Positions 1-11,675 of a DNA stretch of 64,000 bases are shown here, piece after piece. The stretch covers positions 122,212,891-122,276,890 of the forward strand of contig CM043947.1 in NCBI GenBank assembly GCA_014529385.2. The letters are read 5' to 3'. The notes beneath the pieces were generated by a model. That model was given only the letters and a program-made list of their open reading frames with translations. It searched no databases and was not told the DNA's origin. Position 1 is the stretch's first letter. Every line of letters starts with the position of its first letter. The position numbers and the translations under genes are program-made. Source of the DNA: Adiantum capillus-veneris (taxonomy: Eukaryota > Streptophyta > Polypodiopsida > Polypodiales > Pteridaceae).

Positions 1-1264
1 TCAAGAGGCATAAATAGTGCGAGCTGAACTATTTTTGTGGCAATTGAATACTTGAGGGACTTTTGTATATCCTAAATATAATGGAACCCAACCAAAGGAA
101 GTTCTCGGTTCCAAATATGACATATCATAAAACAATATTCCATTATCTACAAGTTCCTTGTGTTGTCTTCCTCGGTACATTTGCTCATCAATAAATGCAT
201 GGAAAGCATCAAAAATCCCAACTATGCTCTCAATTGGTTGCCAGTCTGTCCTATTCAATGGATAAATATCTTAAATATACCAAAGATGATATCCACCACT
301 TAACCTTCGAATATAATCATGCACTAAGTGAGATGCTCAAAATAACTTACATTGGGTCGATGCCGTGGAAAACTTGGAGGAGATGTTTGCAACCTTTAGT
401 CTGCATGCTAGAAAGCATGTTGTATGAGGAACTCTTTCACCCGCTTGCTTTGTGCACACATTTAAACTCTTTAACTTGTCCCTTGAAAGCCTCCACAAAA
501 TCATTGCGTTGCCTCCTATTCCTCCTCCTAGTTTGCAGTAGAACCCAACTTCCGATATTTATTCGAGATGGTATCCATGCTTGATCATCTGTAGTATAGC
601 TGTTAAAAATGCTAACAGAGTCAATGGTAGTGGAAGAAATCTTCGATAACAATGGCAAGAGAAGGAGGTGTCTCTAACTTCTCTTCGGAAATTCCACGAA
701 TAGCAATGTTCTTGGAACGTCGCTCTCGTTCCTTCAACTCCTCCACATCCATATTCTGAACATTCTTTCTTTGAACCATAGCTTGCATGAGTAATGAATT
801 AGGAACCACATTGTTACCACATATATCAGCCCAAGACTTATTTTTGCATACATTTTTCATGTTGCATACATCCTGGCTCATGGTGTCATATTTCTCCTCT
901 TTCAATACATGGTCATGCTCTACTTTGCTCAAGTGCTACTTCAAAGCATTCAAGTCCACAAGAGAGTGTTTACATTCCTTGACTTCCTCTTTAAGTTACA
1001 TCAAATGTGTTTTTTGCATCTTAATTGTCCTCTTGAGATTCTCATTCTCAACCACAAGTACCCTTAGTGTGAAATTCTCCATTGCAAGTGCTCGTAAGTC
1101 TTCGCTTTGTTTGTTTATGGTCTCTTGCAACGATACCAAGTATGCCATGATCCCGATGTTTTTGGTTGGGTGGTTGTGTTTCTATCTCTACACTTAAGAT
1201 ATTTTGGATCATTTTCCACAATGGTTGTGGACCTTGTTGAAGAAGAAGAACCCTTGCGGGTGCC

Positions 1265-1325
<61 letters not shown>

Positions 1326-1359
1326 TCCCTCCATGCTTCCTCATTGATCCCCCCCTTTG
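1..1359 (-). pseudogene. Degenerate antisense retroelement with coiled-coil ORF
   Basis: Read on the minus strand, a tRNA-Met-like primer site at 1360-1375 is followed by a broken reading frame. Its clearest part (932-621) is charged and heptad-like, with the stretch RERRSKNIAIRGISEEK. That is reminiscent of the coiled coil plus RRM start of LINE ORF1 or of gag-like proteins. Upstream of it (about 1150-940, minus) is more coiled-coil-like sequence (VVENENLKRTIKMQKTH) broken by stops. A (CT)n tract interrupts the region near its start. The minus frame at 258-1 is open but unrecognised. No pol domain is visible inside the window and the element would continue off the left edge. The family is not identified; I am confident only that this is decayed mobile-element coding sequence. 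Confidence 0.4.
1266..1320. repeat. (GA)n microsatellite
   Basis: Uninterrupted GA dinucleotide run of about 55 bp, lying inside the antisense retroelement fragment. It produces a spurious poly Ser-Leu or Arg-Glu reading frame. Confidence 0.95.
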
Positions 1360-1375
1360 CCAAGATTTGATACCA
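1360..1375 (-). other. Primer-binding-site-like motif
   Basis: The minus strand reads TTGGTATCAAATCTTGG. The first nucleotides match the usual plant TGGTATC primer site complementary to the 3' end of initiator tRNA-Met, with weaker agreement after that. It would put an LTR in the 1378-1519 interval in minus orientation, but no partner LTR is in the window. Confidence 0.4.
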
Positions 1376-1519
1376 ATTTGAGAATTGAGGTAGTATAGCA
1401 TGCTCATCTCCACCCAAACTTGCCCTAAATAGACCACTGGTCCCTATTTTAGGAGCCCTTGAATCGTGCACCTTAGGCTTTTCCGATCTGGTACTACAAC
1501 ACAAATTATATGCTAAGCA

Positions 1520-2320
1520 ATCCAAGTGTGACTTTCTAAAAGCAAAAATTCACTATTTGGACCATGTAATTTCTACTATAGATCTACATAGGGATCAATC
1601 CAAAGTGGATCCCATCCATAACAAGCATTCTTCAAAAAAATTGGAAGAGCTCCAAATTTTGTTGGTATTTGCAGGTTTTTATCATAAGTTCATTAAAAAT
1701 ATGCCAAAATTATTGTTCCTATGATGGACCAACTAAAAGCCAAGGGAAAATCAATTCATTAGTGAGAAGCTCAAACGTTTCGATGCAATTGAGGTCACTC
1801 TAGCTACTGCACCCATCTTAGATATTGCAGATCCAATCTCGGGGGTTGCACTATTTAATCATGTTAATGTACCATATGAGTTCAATAGAAGGGGTTTTAA
1901 AATGCAAAAAATTCAGGCAATTTAGTAGAGATACATTAAAATAAGGGGGTTTTATATTCAAATTTGAAAAAAATTCCTTTAAAAAGGGGTCATTTTATAT
2001 AATTCAAACATGTTAAAAAAGTGGTTTTTTAATTACTCTATGAATGCACTTTATATAAAGGGTTACTGGAACAGAGCACCACACCCCCCAAGGATCCCGA
2101 TGAAATCTTTTGTGCTAGAGATTGATGCTAGTAATTGAGCTATTGGTGTAGTTCTTGACTTGAGCACTTGCATTTGCAAGAAAAAGAACTCAATTTTGCA
2201 CAACAAAATCATTATGCTAAGAGAGCTCTATGTGATAGTCTCCGCTCTGAGACATGACAACGTTATTTGTATGTTGCTCAATTTGAAATACTATTTGACC
2301 ATGATTTAGGTCATTGAGTG
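1520..2320 (+). pseudogene. Ty3/gypsy reverse transcriptase-RNase H fragment
   Basis: Forward-strand conceptual translation in shifting frames gives the end of a Ty3 reverse transcriptase (KCDFLKAKIHYLDHVIS, then FAGFYHKFIKN). From about 2100 it gives the start of an RNase H domain (FVLEIDASN, then AIGVVLD, then YALRELYVIVSALRH). These correspond to the usual KC.F....v.YLGH, GFYR.FI and DAS..AIG blocks of Ty3 pol. Stops and frameshifts are frequent. About 200 bp of A/T-rich sequence between 1880 and 2090 does not fit and is probably an insertion or decayed spacer. No LTR, protease or integrase is seen next to it. It is a dead fragment. Confidence 0.65.
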
Positions 2321-3239
2321 AGCTCAAAGAAGTGAGGTATGATGCGAGAAATTTTCTTTGGGCCATCCTTGCTACCTCCACTTCGTCCTCTCACTGCCCA
2401 TGTGCTTCTTCTCTTCCCTTGCTCCTCCTCCAACATCCTCCCTCTCCTCCACCTCCTTCCTCCATCTCCTCCTCTAGCCACCCTCCCTTCCTCCATCTCC
2501 TCCTCCGGCCACTCTCCCTTTTTCAAGGTCCTCCTATTATCCCACTCTCTTCTTCCCCTCCTACCCTCTCACTTCTGTAACATTTAATGCACTAGTAACT
2601 TGTGTGTACCGGAAATTGATAATATAGTGAGCATTTCACTAAGGACAAGTTCTTAATGAGCATAGAGACTTAATTTGAGAAAGCAACATAGAAATTTACA
2701 TCTAGCTAGTTTGGCATAGACAATAATTGAAAAGAAAGAGAAATGGAACAATTGACAATAGTTGAGGACCGGATTTACATGGAGCCGGTCCCCCCTCCCT
2801 AAAGGCTTTGTATTATAGCTTCTCCCATCAAAGGAGACTTTTGTACAATACAATCCTTGTGTTCCTTGACAAAAACTCGTTGGTTCAATGAAGATGGAAG
2901 CTTCATGCACCAAATTATGCTTGAAAAAAACGCACCTAGTTTACCTAGCCTCAGTCCCAAGACCTCACACACCTTCAAAAATGGTGAGAGCTAGCAGGGA
3001 ATGATGATGATTGATAGGAAGAAGATGTATCTATGAGAAAGAAGTCTTCTCCTCACATATTCACTCTAATAGCATAGCTTAGCTTAGCATGTTAGAGGAG
3101 ATGAGCATGCCATTGAAGGTTGGCTCTTGGTTGGGGACTTGCATTCCATAGCCAAGAGTTGTTGGTGTAGGCCTCTACTTCTCAATGCTTGGAGAAGGAG
3201 ATGGATTTCTTCTTTCACACATGAGTTGTGTGTGTGTGT

Positions 3240-3293
<54 letters not shown>

Positions 3294-4200
3294 GAATGTG
3301 TTGGTAAAAAATACAGCCCTCTCTCTCTTCTTGGTCGACCCCTCTTGCCAATTACTCTTGCTGACCTCCTATTGGCTCCGGCAAAGCTTAGCCAATCACA
3401 AACTAGAAGCATAATTGATAGCCTTGTGACATGTGTCCCCCTTTCCCCTTTTGTGAGAGCTTTAGGTAATCAAAATAATTTATTAAACACTCATTGGACC
3501 TTTTAGTCTTTTGGTCAATAGAAATGAGGCAAGCCATTGGGCTATTTGATGCTCATTGGACCCCTGGTAGACTGTCCAATAGTCTTCTAGGGAGCTTAAT
3601 GTCTATTAGTTATTTTATCAAGAATTTTAAAATTAACTAGACTAATTTTACTCTAGCCTAATTCTCATTGGTCCACCTCTCTGGCCATCCAATAGGATTT
3701 GAGGGAAGATTGGGGGCAACTAGGCTAGGAGTCTGCCATGTGTCTAGTATTCCCTTCAGGGGAAGATTTGGTGTGTGTGTGTGTGTGTGTTCCCACCACC
3801 ATCCAATTTTCCTAGCTTTGACCATTTGGACTTTTTAATTAAAATTTTGAAACCTTAGCCTATGGAAGTCTTAATGAAGCTAAACCTTAGGTCTTTTAAG
3901 CTCCATTGATGCACATTGCTCTTTTGCAGACTGTCCCCCTTTGGATCCCTATTTTCTCTCCTTTTGATCCCTCTACAAAGACTGGTTTGGCAGCCAGTAA
4001 TGAGTGATATGTTGCCCACTCCACCCTGCTAAGTATGCCTTCTTCCAATCCGGCAAGGCTGCTTGAAATTATGTGAGCTTACTTTTGTCCCAAGAATGTT
4101 GCTCAACGTAGTGGAAAATTTTATCAAGTGATTTCCACATGTTTTCCTTGTGATTTTGGATTGCCCCACCAGCAACATTTTCTTTAACCACTCTGTGTAA
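2321..4200. other. Intergenic, no gene recognised
   Basis: Contains a C/T-rich tract at about 2380-2580 (repeated CCTCCT-type sequence), a long (TG)n run, and a short (GT)n run near 3772-3790. Small open frames here are polypyrimidine or dinucleotide artefacts. I see no domain or repeat family in the rest. Confidence 0.6.
3226..3292. repeat. (TG)n microsatellite
   Basis: About 67 bp of TG repeats with one TA interruption. Confidence 0.95.
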
Positions 4201-4202
4201 CT

Positions 4203-6144
4203 ATGGTCTCATGTGATGTGTTTGTGGAAGATTCTGTTCAGCCTTTGATGTCATGTACTAGAGACAATAATGTAAGCTCACATGACATTTATGACACTTT
4301 GTTGCCTCTTTTTAGTGGTGGAAGTACGAATGTAAATTCCAATGAGACAAATGTACAGCCTATAAGGGTTTCTGAAAATGTTACAGATCAGCCTATTACT
4401 GATGCAAATGTACATGATGTACTTGATGAGGAAAGGGCTGAAAATGAGCAGGCTGGATGTATGCCAAAATGGCTGGTGCACACTTTGCATGATAGTATAT
4501 TGGATGCACCTTTGTCTAGTGGTACTCGTTTAGGTTCTCGACATGCCTCTTATGCATCAGATTGTTATGCTTTGGCTATGTCTAGCTTACATGATGTTGA
4601 GGAACCTCTGTCTTTTGATGAAGCACATAATTCACAAAATAGAATGGTTGCTATGCAATTAGAATATGATGCACTTATAGAAAATGACACATGGACTTTA
4701 TGTGATTTGCCTCCTGGCAAAAAGGCCATTGGTACAAAGTGGGTTTACAAGTTGAAACGCAAGCCGGATGGTGAGGTTGATCGCCATAAGGCTCGACTTG
4801 TTGCAAAAGGCTATGCACAACAAAAAGGCATAGATTATGAAGAAAATTTTGTTTCCTCTTATCGTATGACTATTGTTCGTTTTCTATGTGCATTGGCAGC
4901 TCATTTTGGTTGAGATGTACATCAGTCAGACGTTGTTACTCCTTCTTGAATGGTGACATATTTGAGGAAGTTTATGTAACGCAGTCTCGCGGTTTTGTCA
5001 AGAAAAGACAAGAGGACAAAGTGTGCAGATGTAAGAAGGATTTGTATGGGTTGAAGAAATCTCCTCCTGCTTGGTATGAGAAAGCTGACACTCATTTGGT
5101 CAAACAAGGCTTTCGTAACAGTCCAACAGAAAGCACATTGTATGTCAAGCGTGAGGGCGATGTACTTCTCATTATTGTACTTTATGTGGATGATTTATTG
5201 ATCACTGGTCCCAATGAGGCACATATTGCTGAATTTAAGTCTGATTTAAATGCTACTTTCAAGATGAAAGATTTGGGGATGTTGCATCATTGCTTGGGCA
5301 TATAGTTTAAGCACTGTGATGGTGGTATGCCTTATGTCAGAAAAGTTACATAGAGACATTGCTATGTAAGTTTGGACTTGACGATTGCAAACCTATTGCC
5401 ACTCCCATGGAAACAGGTTTGAAGTTGAGTCTACATGATGCTGGTGATCATGCTGCTGATGTCACTCTTTACCAAATTGTTGTCACGGCTGCCTCATTTA
5501 TGTATGCAACACAAGGCCGGATATTCAGTTTGCAGTCTCACAAGTCAACAGATTTATGCATAGCCCAGGGTCTACGCATTGCAGGCTGTCAAGAGGATTT
5601 TCCACTACTTGAGTGGCATTTTACATCTTAGCTTGTTTTATCCCAGGGGGGGATCATTGTCGCGCCAGACTTACAAGGTTTTATGGACTTAGATTGGGCT
5701 AGCTGTTTTGACACATGAGTGTCCACAAGTGGTCTTTGTTTCATGGTTGGCAGTTCATGTATATCATGGTTGAGCAAGAAGCAACCTACTATGGCCACTT
5801 CTAGTTGTGAGGCTGAGTACAGTGCAATCTTCATAGCTACGATTGAGTGTGTATGGCTCAAACGCCTTATGGATGATTTGGGTGTTGGACTGGACACTGC
5901 CAACACTATCTACACTGGCAGTCAGAGCGCATTGGTAGTTGCAAGAAACCCAGTTTTTCATGCTCACACAAAGCACATTGAGGTGCGTTACCACTATGTC
6001 AGGGAGAGGCTCTCAGCACGAGAGATCAACTTGGCTTATGTGCCAACACAGGACAACCTTGCAGATCTTTTCACAAAGGCATTGTCTCGTGAGAAGTTCA
6101 AATCTTTCCACAAAGCTTTGGTCTTACTCCCCTTTGTGGATTGA
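4203..6144 (+). pseudogene. Copia reverse transcriptase-RNase H (broken)
   Basis: The frame at 4203-4913 carries the linker after integrase and the start of the copia reverse transcriptase (GTKWVYKLKRKPDG, HKARLVAKGYAQQKGIDY). The catalytic block YVDDLLITG lies at 5183-5209. RNase H follows, with WLSKKQPT and SSCEAEYSA near 5770-5825 and KHIEVRYHYVRE near 5972. The coding sequence is broken by a stop at 4911-4913, frame changes near 4935, 5305-5360 and 5510, and further stops. A residue block conserved in the sister copy (ETFAPTYHMT) is changed here. All of this points to a non-functional copy. Confidence 0.85.
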
Positions 6145-6219
6145 TCATGTCCTCAGGGCATGGAACTTCCCTTTACTCATGTGCCAGCTCTTGTTCACCG
6201 CATCACTCCAGGGGGGATT

Positions 6220-6445
6220 TGTTACCATATACATGTGGTAGTGATGTGTGTGAACACACTTAGGACGGCCGGGGAATTTTTTCCCTCTCTGGAGGTTTTT
6301 CCTCCCGTGCATTGTATATACGTCCATTCATTCTAGGGCTATCTATCTTTCCATTGCACACTAAGTAATACACTCTGTTGTGTTCCTTGTGCTTCCTTTG
6401 TCTTCTCCAAGCTGTGTGCATTTCCCTGCAACCCTAATTCCAACA
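6220..6445 (+). repeat. Copia 3' LTR, copy A
   Basis: A 226-bp LTR that begins TGTTACCATA and ends TTCCAACA, directly after a polypurine tract. It aligns end to end with the two LTRs of the complete copia element (56827-57053 and 63331-63557). It contains TATATA-like sequence and the short conserved tract CCCTAATTCCAACA at its end. Confidence 0.9.
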
Positions 6446-7387
6446 ATCCCTTTTCTACAAGACAAGGCTAGATCATCTTCTTACACAATCTAAGCAGAAT
6501 AATCTCACTTTCTCATTGATCAAAGGCTAATCATGGTAGACCTCGGTAAGTCGATTGTATGATTAATTATTTTTTACTGACTCATTGAGTGCAAAAATGT
6601 TGTAGTATTGTGGTGAATAATCCATCACTTTTCTAGAAATTATCTTGCAATACTTCAAATTTAGTACAATATTCTCTTGGAACTGAAAAGACTTGATGAT
6701 AAAGCATTTTCGGTTCAGCCTTTTCATGACTATTCTAGGCAATTAGTTAAGGTTGAATAACCATGGACTTTCATGATAAGTACAACCATTTACTATTAAA
6801 AACATAACTACAAACCTTATCAACTCTCATTATCATCTGTACGTTGTGTTACCACGATTCATACGCGAACATTACTACTTTTCATTGTAATGATTTTACT
6901 TGTCATTCCTACCTTCAAAGGCTTTTTGCCATTGTTTGAGTTTCTAATTCTGGTATACACAGTCATAAAAGTCCTCCATGTGCAATCAAACTCAATATGT
7001 AGTTTTCCATATAACGATGTCACTATAGAGGCCAAGTGGCACTGCTATTCTTTTAACATTAATTGAATTATCTTAAACACGTTGCTATCTTGTTTTATTT
7101 CATAGCCACTTATTAGCACAAAATTGACACATATAGCCATTGTTAACTATACCTTGCACGAGTTTGATAATTGCAACTCTCTCCTATTTGTACCTCTCTC
7201 TACATGCACACACTGAAGTATGCATTTTTCAGTATATTATCCAGCTCCTAACATGAGCTAAGGTATTTTGGATTCATAAACAACAGTTCGTAAGTACTTT
7301 CCTATACTCCAAAGCGATGTCAAATAGATAGTAAATATTTTCCTATTTTATATCTTGCCTAGTCCATTGGTCACATGTACACACACT
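6446..7387. other. Intergenic, nothing recognised
   Basis: A/T-rich sequence directly after the copia LTR, with no long open frame and no repeat or RNA gene that I can identify. Confidence 0.6.
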
Positions 7388-7650
7388 CGCCGATTTAGGC
7401 AGTGTGTAAATGCTCATCATGCTGTAGATTTACCAATTTTGGCAACACCAATTGTGACTGCAGATCCGCCAATTTAGAAAGCATGAGTGTGCAGATCCGC
7501 CGATTTAGGCAGTACACTGATAAATAAGACATTTACTATTTCCAACAATATTAAGTGCAAATCCGCCGGTTTAGGCAACATAATTGCCAATTCTTCAATT
7601 TAGGTAGCACATCGGGTGCAGATTCATTGATTTAGGCAACACCGATCACA
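7388..7650. repeat. Degenerate short repeats around CCGATTTAGGCA
   Basis: The phrase GCAGATCCGCCGATTTAGGCAG, or a close variant, recurs about seven times in 260 bp (near 7388, 7426, 7470, 7497, 7565, 7592 and 7622). Spacing is irregular, roughly 27-68 bp. Each copy has a CCGATTTAGGCA-like core. It reads as an old diverged minisatellite or a cluster of binding motifs. No coding potential is seen. Confidence 0.6.
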
Positions 7651-8649
7651 AAATCATGCTAAAGTGGCGTTGGCCACCATTGTCCTTAGTATGATTTTGT
7701 TACCCGGGTATATAATGAAAGTGATTGGATTTGGAATGGGTATATGATGACTTCTTGTCACGAGATTATTTATGGAATTGAACTTGAGATTAATCAGAAT
7801 TGATTTATTGTATGATGAGTGTGACCGATGATATCCTGCTTCATCACGATATGACATATATATTACTTGTTCTAGTGGTTTGGGACACTAGAATAAGCAG
7901 TATGTGGATGACGACAGGCATATTAAGAAATGTTGTTTAGCTTTATGAATTTTTTCTTTTACTTTGTGATATTTTTGACACAAAATACTAATCACTGTTT
8001 TTTACAAAGTATGGTTTGTAGATTCTTATCTTTGCAATTGAGGATAGTTGTTTTCTAACGGAGAGGTATATAATGGAATTAATATTTTATTATCTAGTAC
8101 AGCTGACACGTGGAAAAGGCTTAACCGAGCTAAGGCCTATGTGAACGGATATACATTTTATGTACATTTTATTATTCAAGTTCTCTTTATGAGCTTTGGC
8201 ATTTATGACCGGCTGACCAGTTTGTACACATTTTTTGGCATTCAAGAAATCTATAAGTAAATACGTGCAAGAGGAAGAGGAAAATGCTCACTCTTGCATG
8301 GGAGGAGATTGCACCCAGTGCTTGTGTCTTTCTTCTCTCCTCTTCCCTCTCGTCTCTCGCTGTGCTTGTGTAGCCATTAGGAGAAAGTTGGACTCAATTT
8401 TGGGCCATGTACGAAACGCCAACTCTGCATAGAGAGAGGTAATCCTAAAAATACAAAAGTAGTTTTTTCGAATTCTATTTCTCATAGTACATAAATAAAA
8501 GTTTGCTCGATTACTTAAATGCATGCTCGTACAAAATGCTTTTCGAGAGCCCAACTTAAGGTGCACAAAAATCCATGTCCGTGAATCTTAATGAGTGATG
8601 TGATGTGAGATGAGAGGAAACACATAAGACATGTTAATGTTGCCACGAT
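7651..8649. other. Intergenic, nothing recognised
   Basis: Short open frames only. No family, RNA gene or repeat is recognised. Confidence 0.5.
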
Positions 8650-9130
8650 TAGCTCACTAACCGTGTGAGTTTTTCCATGCCCTAGCCGGGTAGCTCATCC
8701 CTCCCGATTGATAATTTTGTTGGTCATGGGAGCTATTGCAACGATGGGACCCCCAACATCGGCAATAGAAATTCTATTGGCAGTATGGCATCAAGACCAT
8801 AAACAAGGTTAAAGGGTGTAGCATTTAGAGCTGTTTTGAATGAAACTCAATAAGCCCATAGAGCAGCATGGAGATTCATTTTCCAGTCTGTCCTTCCTGA
8901 ACTAACCACTTTAGTCAGCACCGAGCTAAGAATTCTATTCATATGCTCAGCTTGTTCATTTGCTTGTGGGTGATAGGGAGCTGATTTGTTATGGATGACC
9001 ATAAAACTCATTAAGCAAATACTCTATTACCTCATTGAGGAAATGAGTTCCCCGATCACTGACAATCTCTATTGGTAGTCAATATCTCATGAATAATACA
9101 AAATGAACACCATGAATGCATCTAGAACGT
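8650..9130 (-). pseudogene. Ty3/gypsy integrase fragment (antisense)
   Basis: Minus-strand translation gives the block LPIEIVSDRGTHFLNEVIEY (near 9079-9020). After frame changes it gives a degraded YHPQAN.QAE, then TDWKMNLHAALWAY and LVYGLDAILPIEFLLPMLGV. These are the second Asp, the catalytic Glu region and the C-terminal part of a Ty3 integrase core. It resembles the integrase of the large Ty3 element at 36-55 kb in order and wording but is a different, older copy. At least two frame changes and several stops make it non-functional. Confidence 0.75.
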
Positions 9131-10399
9131 GAAAAAAACCTTTGGATAGAACTTTAAAACACTAAAATCCGATGTCTCTAGCTCAAGATACAACCTTTTT
9201 AAGTCTAGGGCCTCCTAAGGTCAGTACCAAGCAAATAGAGGTCCAAGTGACCCCTCATGGGCCTCTATTCGCTTGGTTATGACCTCTTCATAGTTTCAAA
9301 TAGGATCTGTCAATCGCTATCAAGTACGACCTATTCGATTTGAATTGTGAGTACCTCACAAAAAGTTGATTGATGCTTGTGCGAGATACCAACATCGGGT
9401 CATAAAAAGGCGCTCAACGCTTGTGCAAGGTGTCACTATCAAGCACCTTACTTTTTGGTGACGATGACAATTTCACCAAAATGATTTTCATGCACATTTT
9501 CAAAAGTGAGAAAAAAAGATTTTCTACGTAACGTTAGCCTTCTTCCTATTGGCTAAGGGGCATTCTCTCACTAGAGCTAAAAGTCCCAAAAATGAGTCCA
9601 TTTCTTTTCTAATGACTCCGCTCTAGGAGGTACGCATACACGTGCTCTCTCTCGGTCTATCTCTCTATGTTCGCATACAGCTTGGAGTATGTGCAAGGAT
9701 GGTTGCCAGATAAGCAGATTTGTGTGTTTCATGGATTGTAGTATATAATTTTGATATTTTGCAGGACTCTCTACGCTCATGTTTGTAGAGCTACTACATG
9801 GTTGGAGGTGTCGTTATTCCCATTGAATGATGCTTTACTCTTTAAGCTAGTGAATAAAGTTTATATTTTCTCTAAAATTGCAAGTTATGTTGTCTTTAAG
9901 AATCATGAAATATGTTATCATTGTAGCATAGATGGATCCTGTGGAAATGAAGGATCTAAAAACAAATAATAGAGCTCTCATGATCATGTGTATATGTTCC
10001 TTGACCACGAAGGAGATCACCTCTACGTTGGAGAGTGAGACACAGAGAGAGCGCTTCTTTGATGTCATAATTGAAGCATCTCGGATGCACTTATGAACCT
10101 ACGATGCAAAGCCTATCCATAGGCTAATGGATAGTATTGTGAGAAACATGACACAGTGTTTGAGAGACTTGGATGTTGATGTACCAGTAGATGCGGATCC
10201 AGCCAAGCTACATCATTGGACTAATGTATGGAATGCAAAGAGGTCAAAATAAAAAAGAGCGCTCAATATTGATTCCCAAGATGTTCACAGCCACAACGCT
10301 AGAACCATCTTTTTTTTGCATCCTCCTCTAAAGATGTAGTAGTGGGAAAGTCTGATGCACAAGCTAGGACGGACTGTGAGTATTTATTATGCACCCGCT
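9131..10399. other. Intergenic, no gene recognised
   Basis: Short open frames on both strands with no recognisable domain. The part at 10080-10260 reads like decayed coding sequence (for example DLDVDVPVDADPAKLHHW on the plus strand) just upstream of the kinase fragment. It may belong to the same former gene. Confidence 0.4.
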
Positions 10400-10910
10400 T
10401 AATGTCCCAGTGTGCCATCGGTGTTGACATCACACTCGAAGCTATCAAGTGTGGTAGAAATCTTGGCAAAGGATCTTACGGAGTTGTGTCAAAGTGCACC
10501 ATCTAAAGAGTCACTTGGTTGCCACCGCCGGAAGTGCAATATGTGGTCAAGGACTTCAAAGAAGATGCAGTAGAGAGCCGCCAATCTTTTTCTCTAGACG
10601 CGAGCCTACAATTGTTCCACAGGGTCATCGTAAGGTGCATAGCACAAACACACCAAGATCCATGGTCCCTCATATTTCCTCACTTTAATGGAATGGATCT
10701 GGGTGACTTGCTAGAGCGCCAATCTATAAATGATCTTACATTCTCAATATATTGGCACTCACACTTTCACACCTTATCATCCGTCTTGTGCTTCCCTTTA
10801 CCATTATTTGATCCTTCACCACCAGTCGATGGACAACTAGAAGTAGCTGCATTGATATTTTGGGAGCAAGCATTAGCATCCATGACAAGTTCACAAGCCA
10901 CCTATGCATT
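10400..10910 (+). pseudogene. Protein-kinase N-lobe fragment
   Basis: The plus frame reads CGRNLGKGSYGVVSKC, a glycine-rich nucleotide loop (GxGxxGxV). About 30 codons later comes VQYVVKDFKED, which fits the strand carrying the ATP-anchoring Lys. Then come SLDASLQLFHRVIVRCIAQT, a helix-C and HpnIv-like stretch, and DPWSLIFPHFNGMDLGDLLE, the hinge region. A stop (TAA at 10504-10506) interrupts the frame between the loop and the Lys. No catalytic loop (HRD) or DFG is found downstream. It is the N-terminal third of a kinase domain, broken and probably captured or left over from a duplicated gene. The kinase subfamily is not identified. Confidence 0.6.
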
Positions 10911-11018
10911 CATACAATCACAAAAATATTAGGTTTTTAAACATTTGTATTTAATTGAACAATTGTATAATAAAGTATAATGATACAAATAAAAAATAAA
11001 AAAAGAAGAAGTGAAATC

Positions 11019-11675
11019 GGTGGTAATGAGGAGCACTCTATCCCAGGAATAGAAATGGGCATACAAGAATGTTGGTGTAGTGATGAGGAGAACTCCATTC
11101 CAACCATAGGAATGAGCCCCAGACACTTGCACCATCTAAACCCTTCACAAAAATGCTCCCTATCCAAACCTGTTTTCAGATGGATAGACACCCAGGGAAG
11201 GTAACTAAACGTAACAAACAAGTACACCAATGCAGTGTGATAAGGAGCGCTCCATTCCAACAATAGAAATGAGCCCCAAGCACTTGCATCACCTAAACCC
11301 TTCATAAAGATGCTTCCTATTCAAACCTATTTCCAGGCGGATAGACTTCCAGGGGAGGTAACTAAATGTAACAGACAAGTACATCGATGTAGTGATAAGG
11401 AGTACTCCATTCGAGCTATAGAAATGAGCCCCAGGCACTAGCACCACCTAAAACCTTTGTGAGGATGCTCCCTGCCCAAACCTATCTCTAGGCGGATAGA
11501 TACCAGGGGAGGTAACTAAGCTAACAGAACAATACGTAGGTGTAGTGATAAGGAGCGTCCCATTTCAGCCATAGAAATAAGCACCAAGCACATGCACCAC
11601 TTAAATCCTCCACGAGGATGCTCCCTACCCAAACCTGTTTCCAGGTGGATAGACACCGATGGGAGGTAGCAGTTC
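11019..11675. repeat. ~155-bp tandem repeat array
   Basis: Units begin at 11077, 11232, 11389 and 11542 with the phrase GTAGTGATAAGGAG or a variant, giving periods of 155, 157 and 153 bp. A partial unit precedes at 11019. Each unit contains the landmarks CCATAGAAATGAGCCCCA, CACTTGCACCACCTAAA, GATGCTCCCT and GGCGGATAGACACC. Divergence between units is moderate. Minus-strand open frames across it are repeat-derived. Confidence 0.85.

Larger units (their letters stand above)
4201..6445 (+). mobile_element. 5'-truncated Ty1/copia element, copy A
   Basis: Same family as the complete copia element at 56.8-63.6 kb. Homology begins abruptly near 4201, at the end of the integrase region, and runs through reverse transcriptase and RNase H to a polypurine tract (GGGGGG at 6211-6216) and a 3' LTR. 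The 5' LTR, gag, protease and most of integrase are missing, so this copy cannot be autonomous. The truncation point joins unrelated sequence, which indicates a deletion or rearrangement after insertion. Confidence 0.85.
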
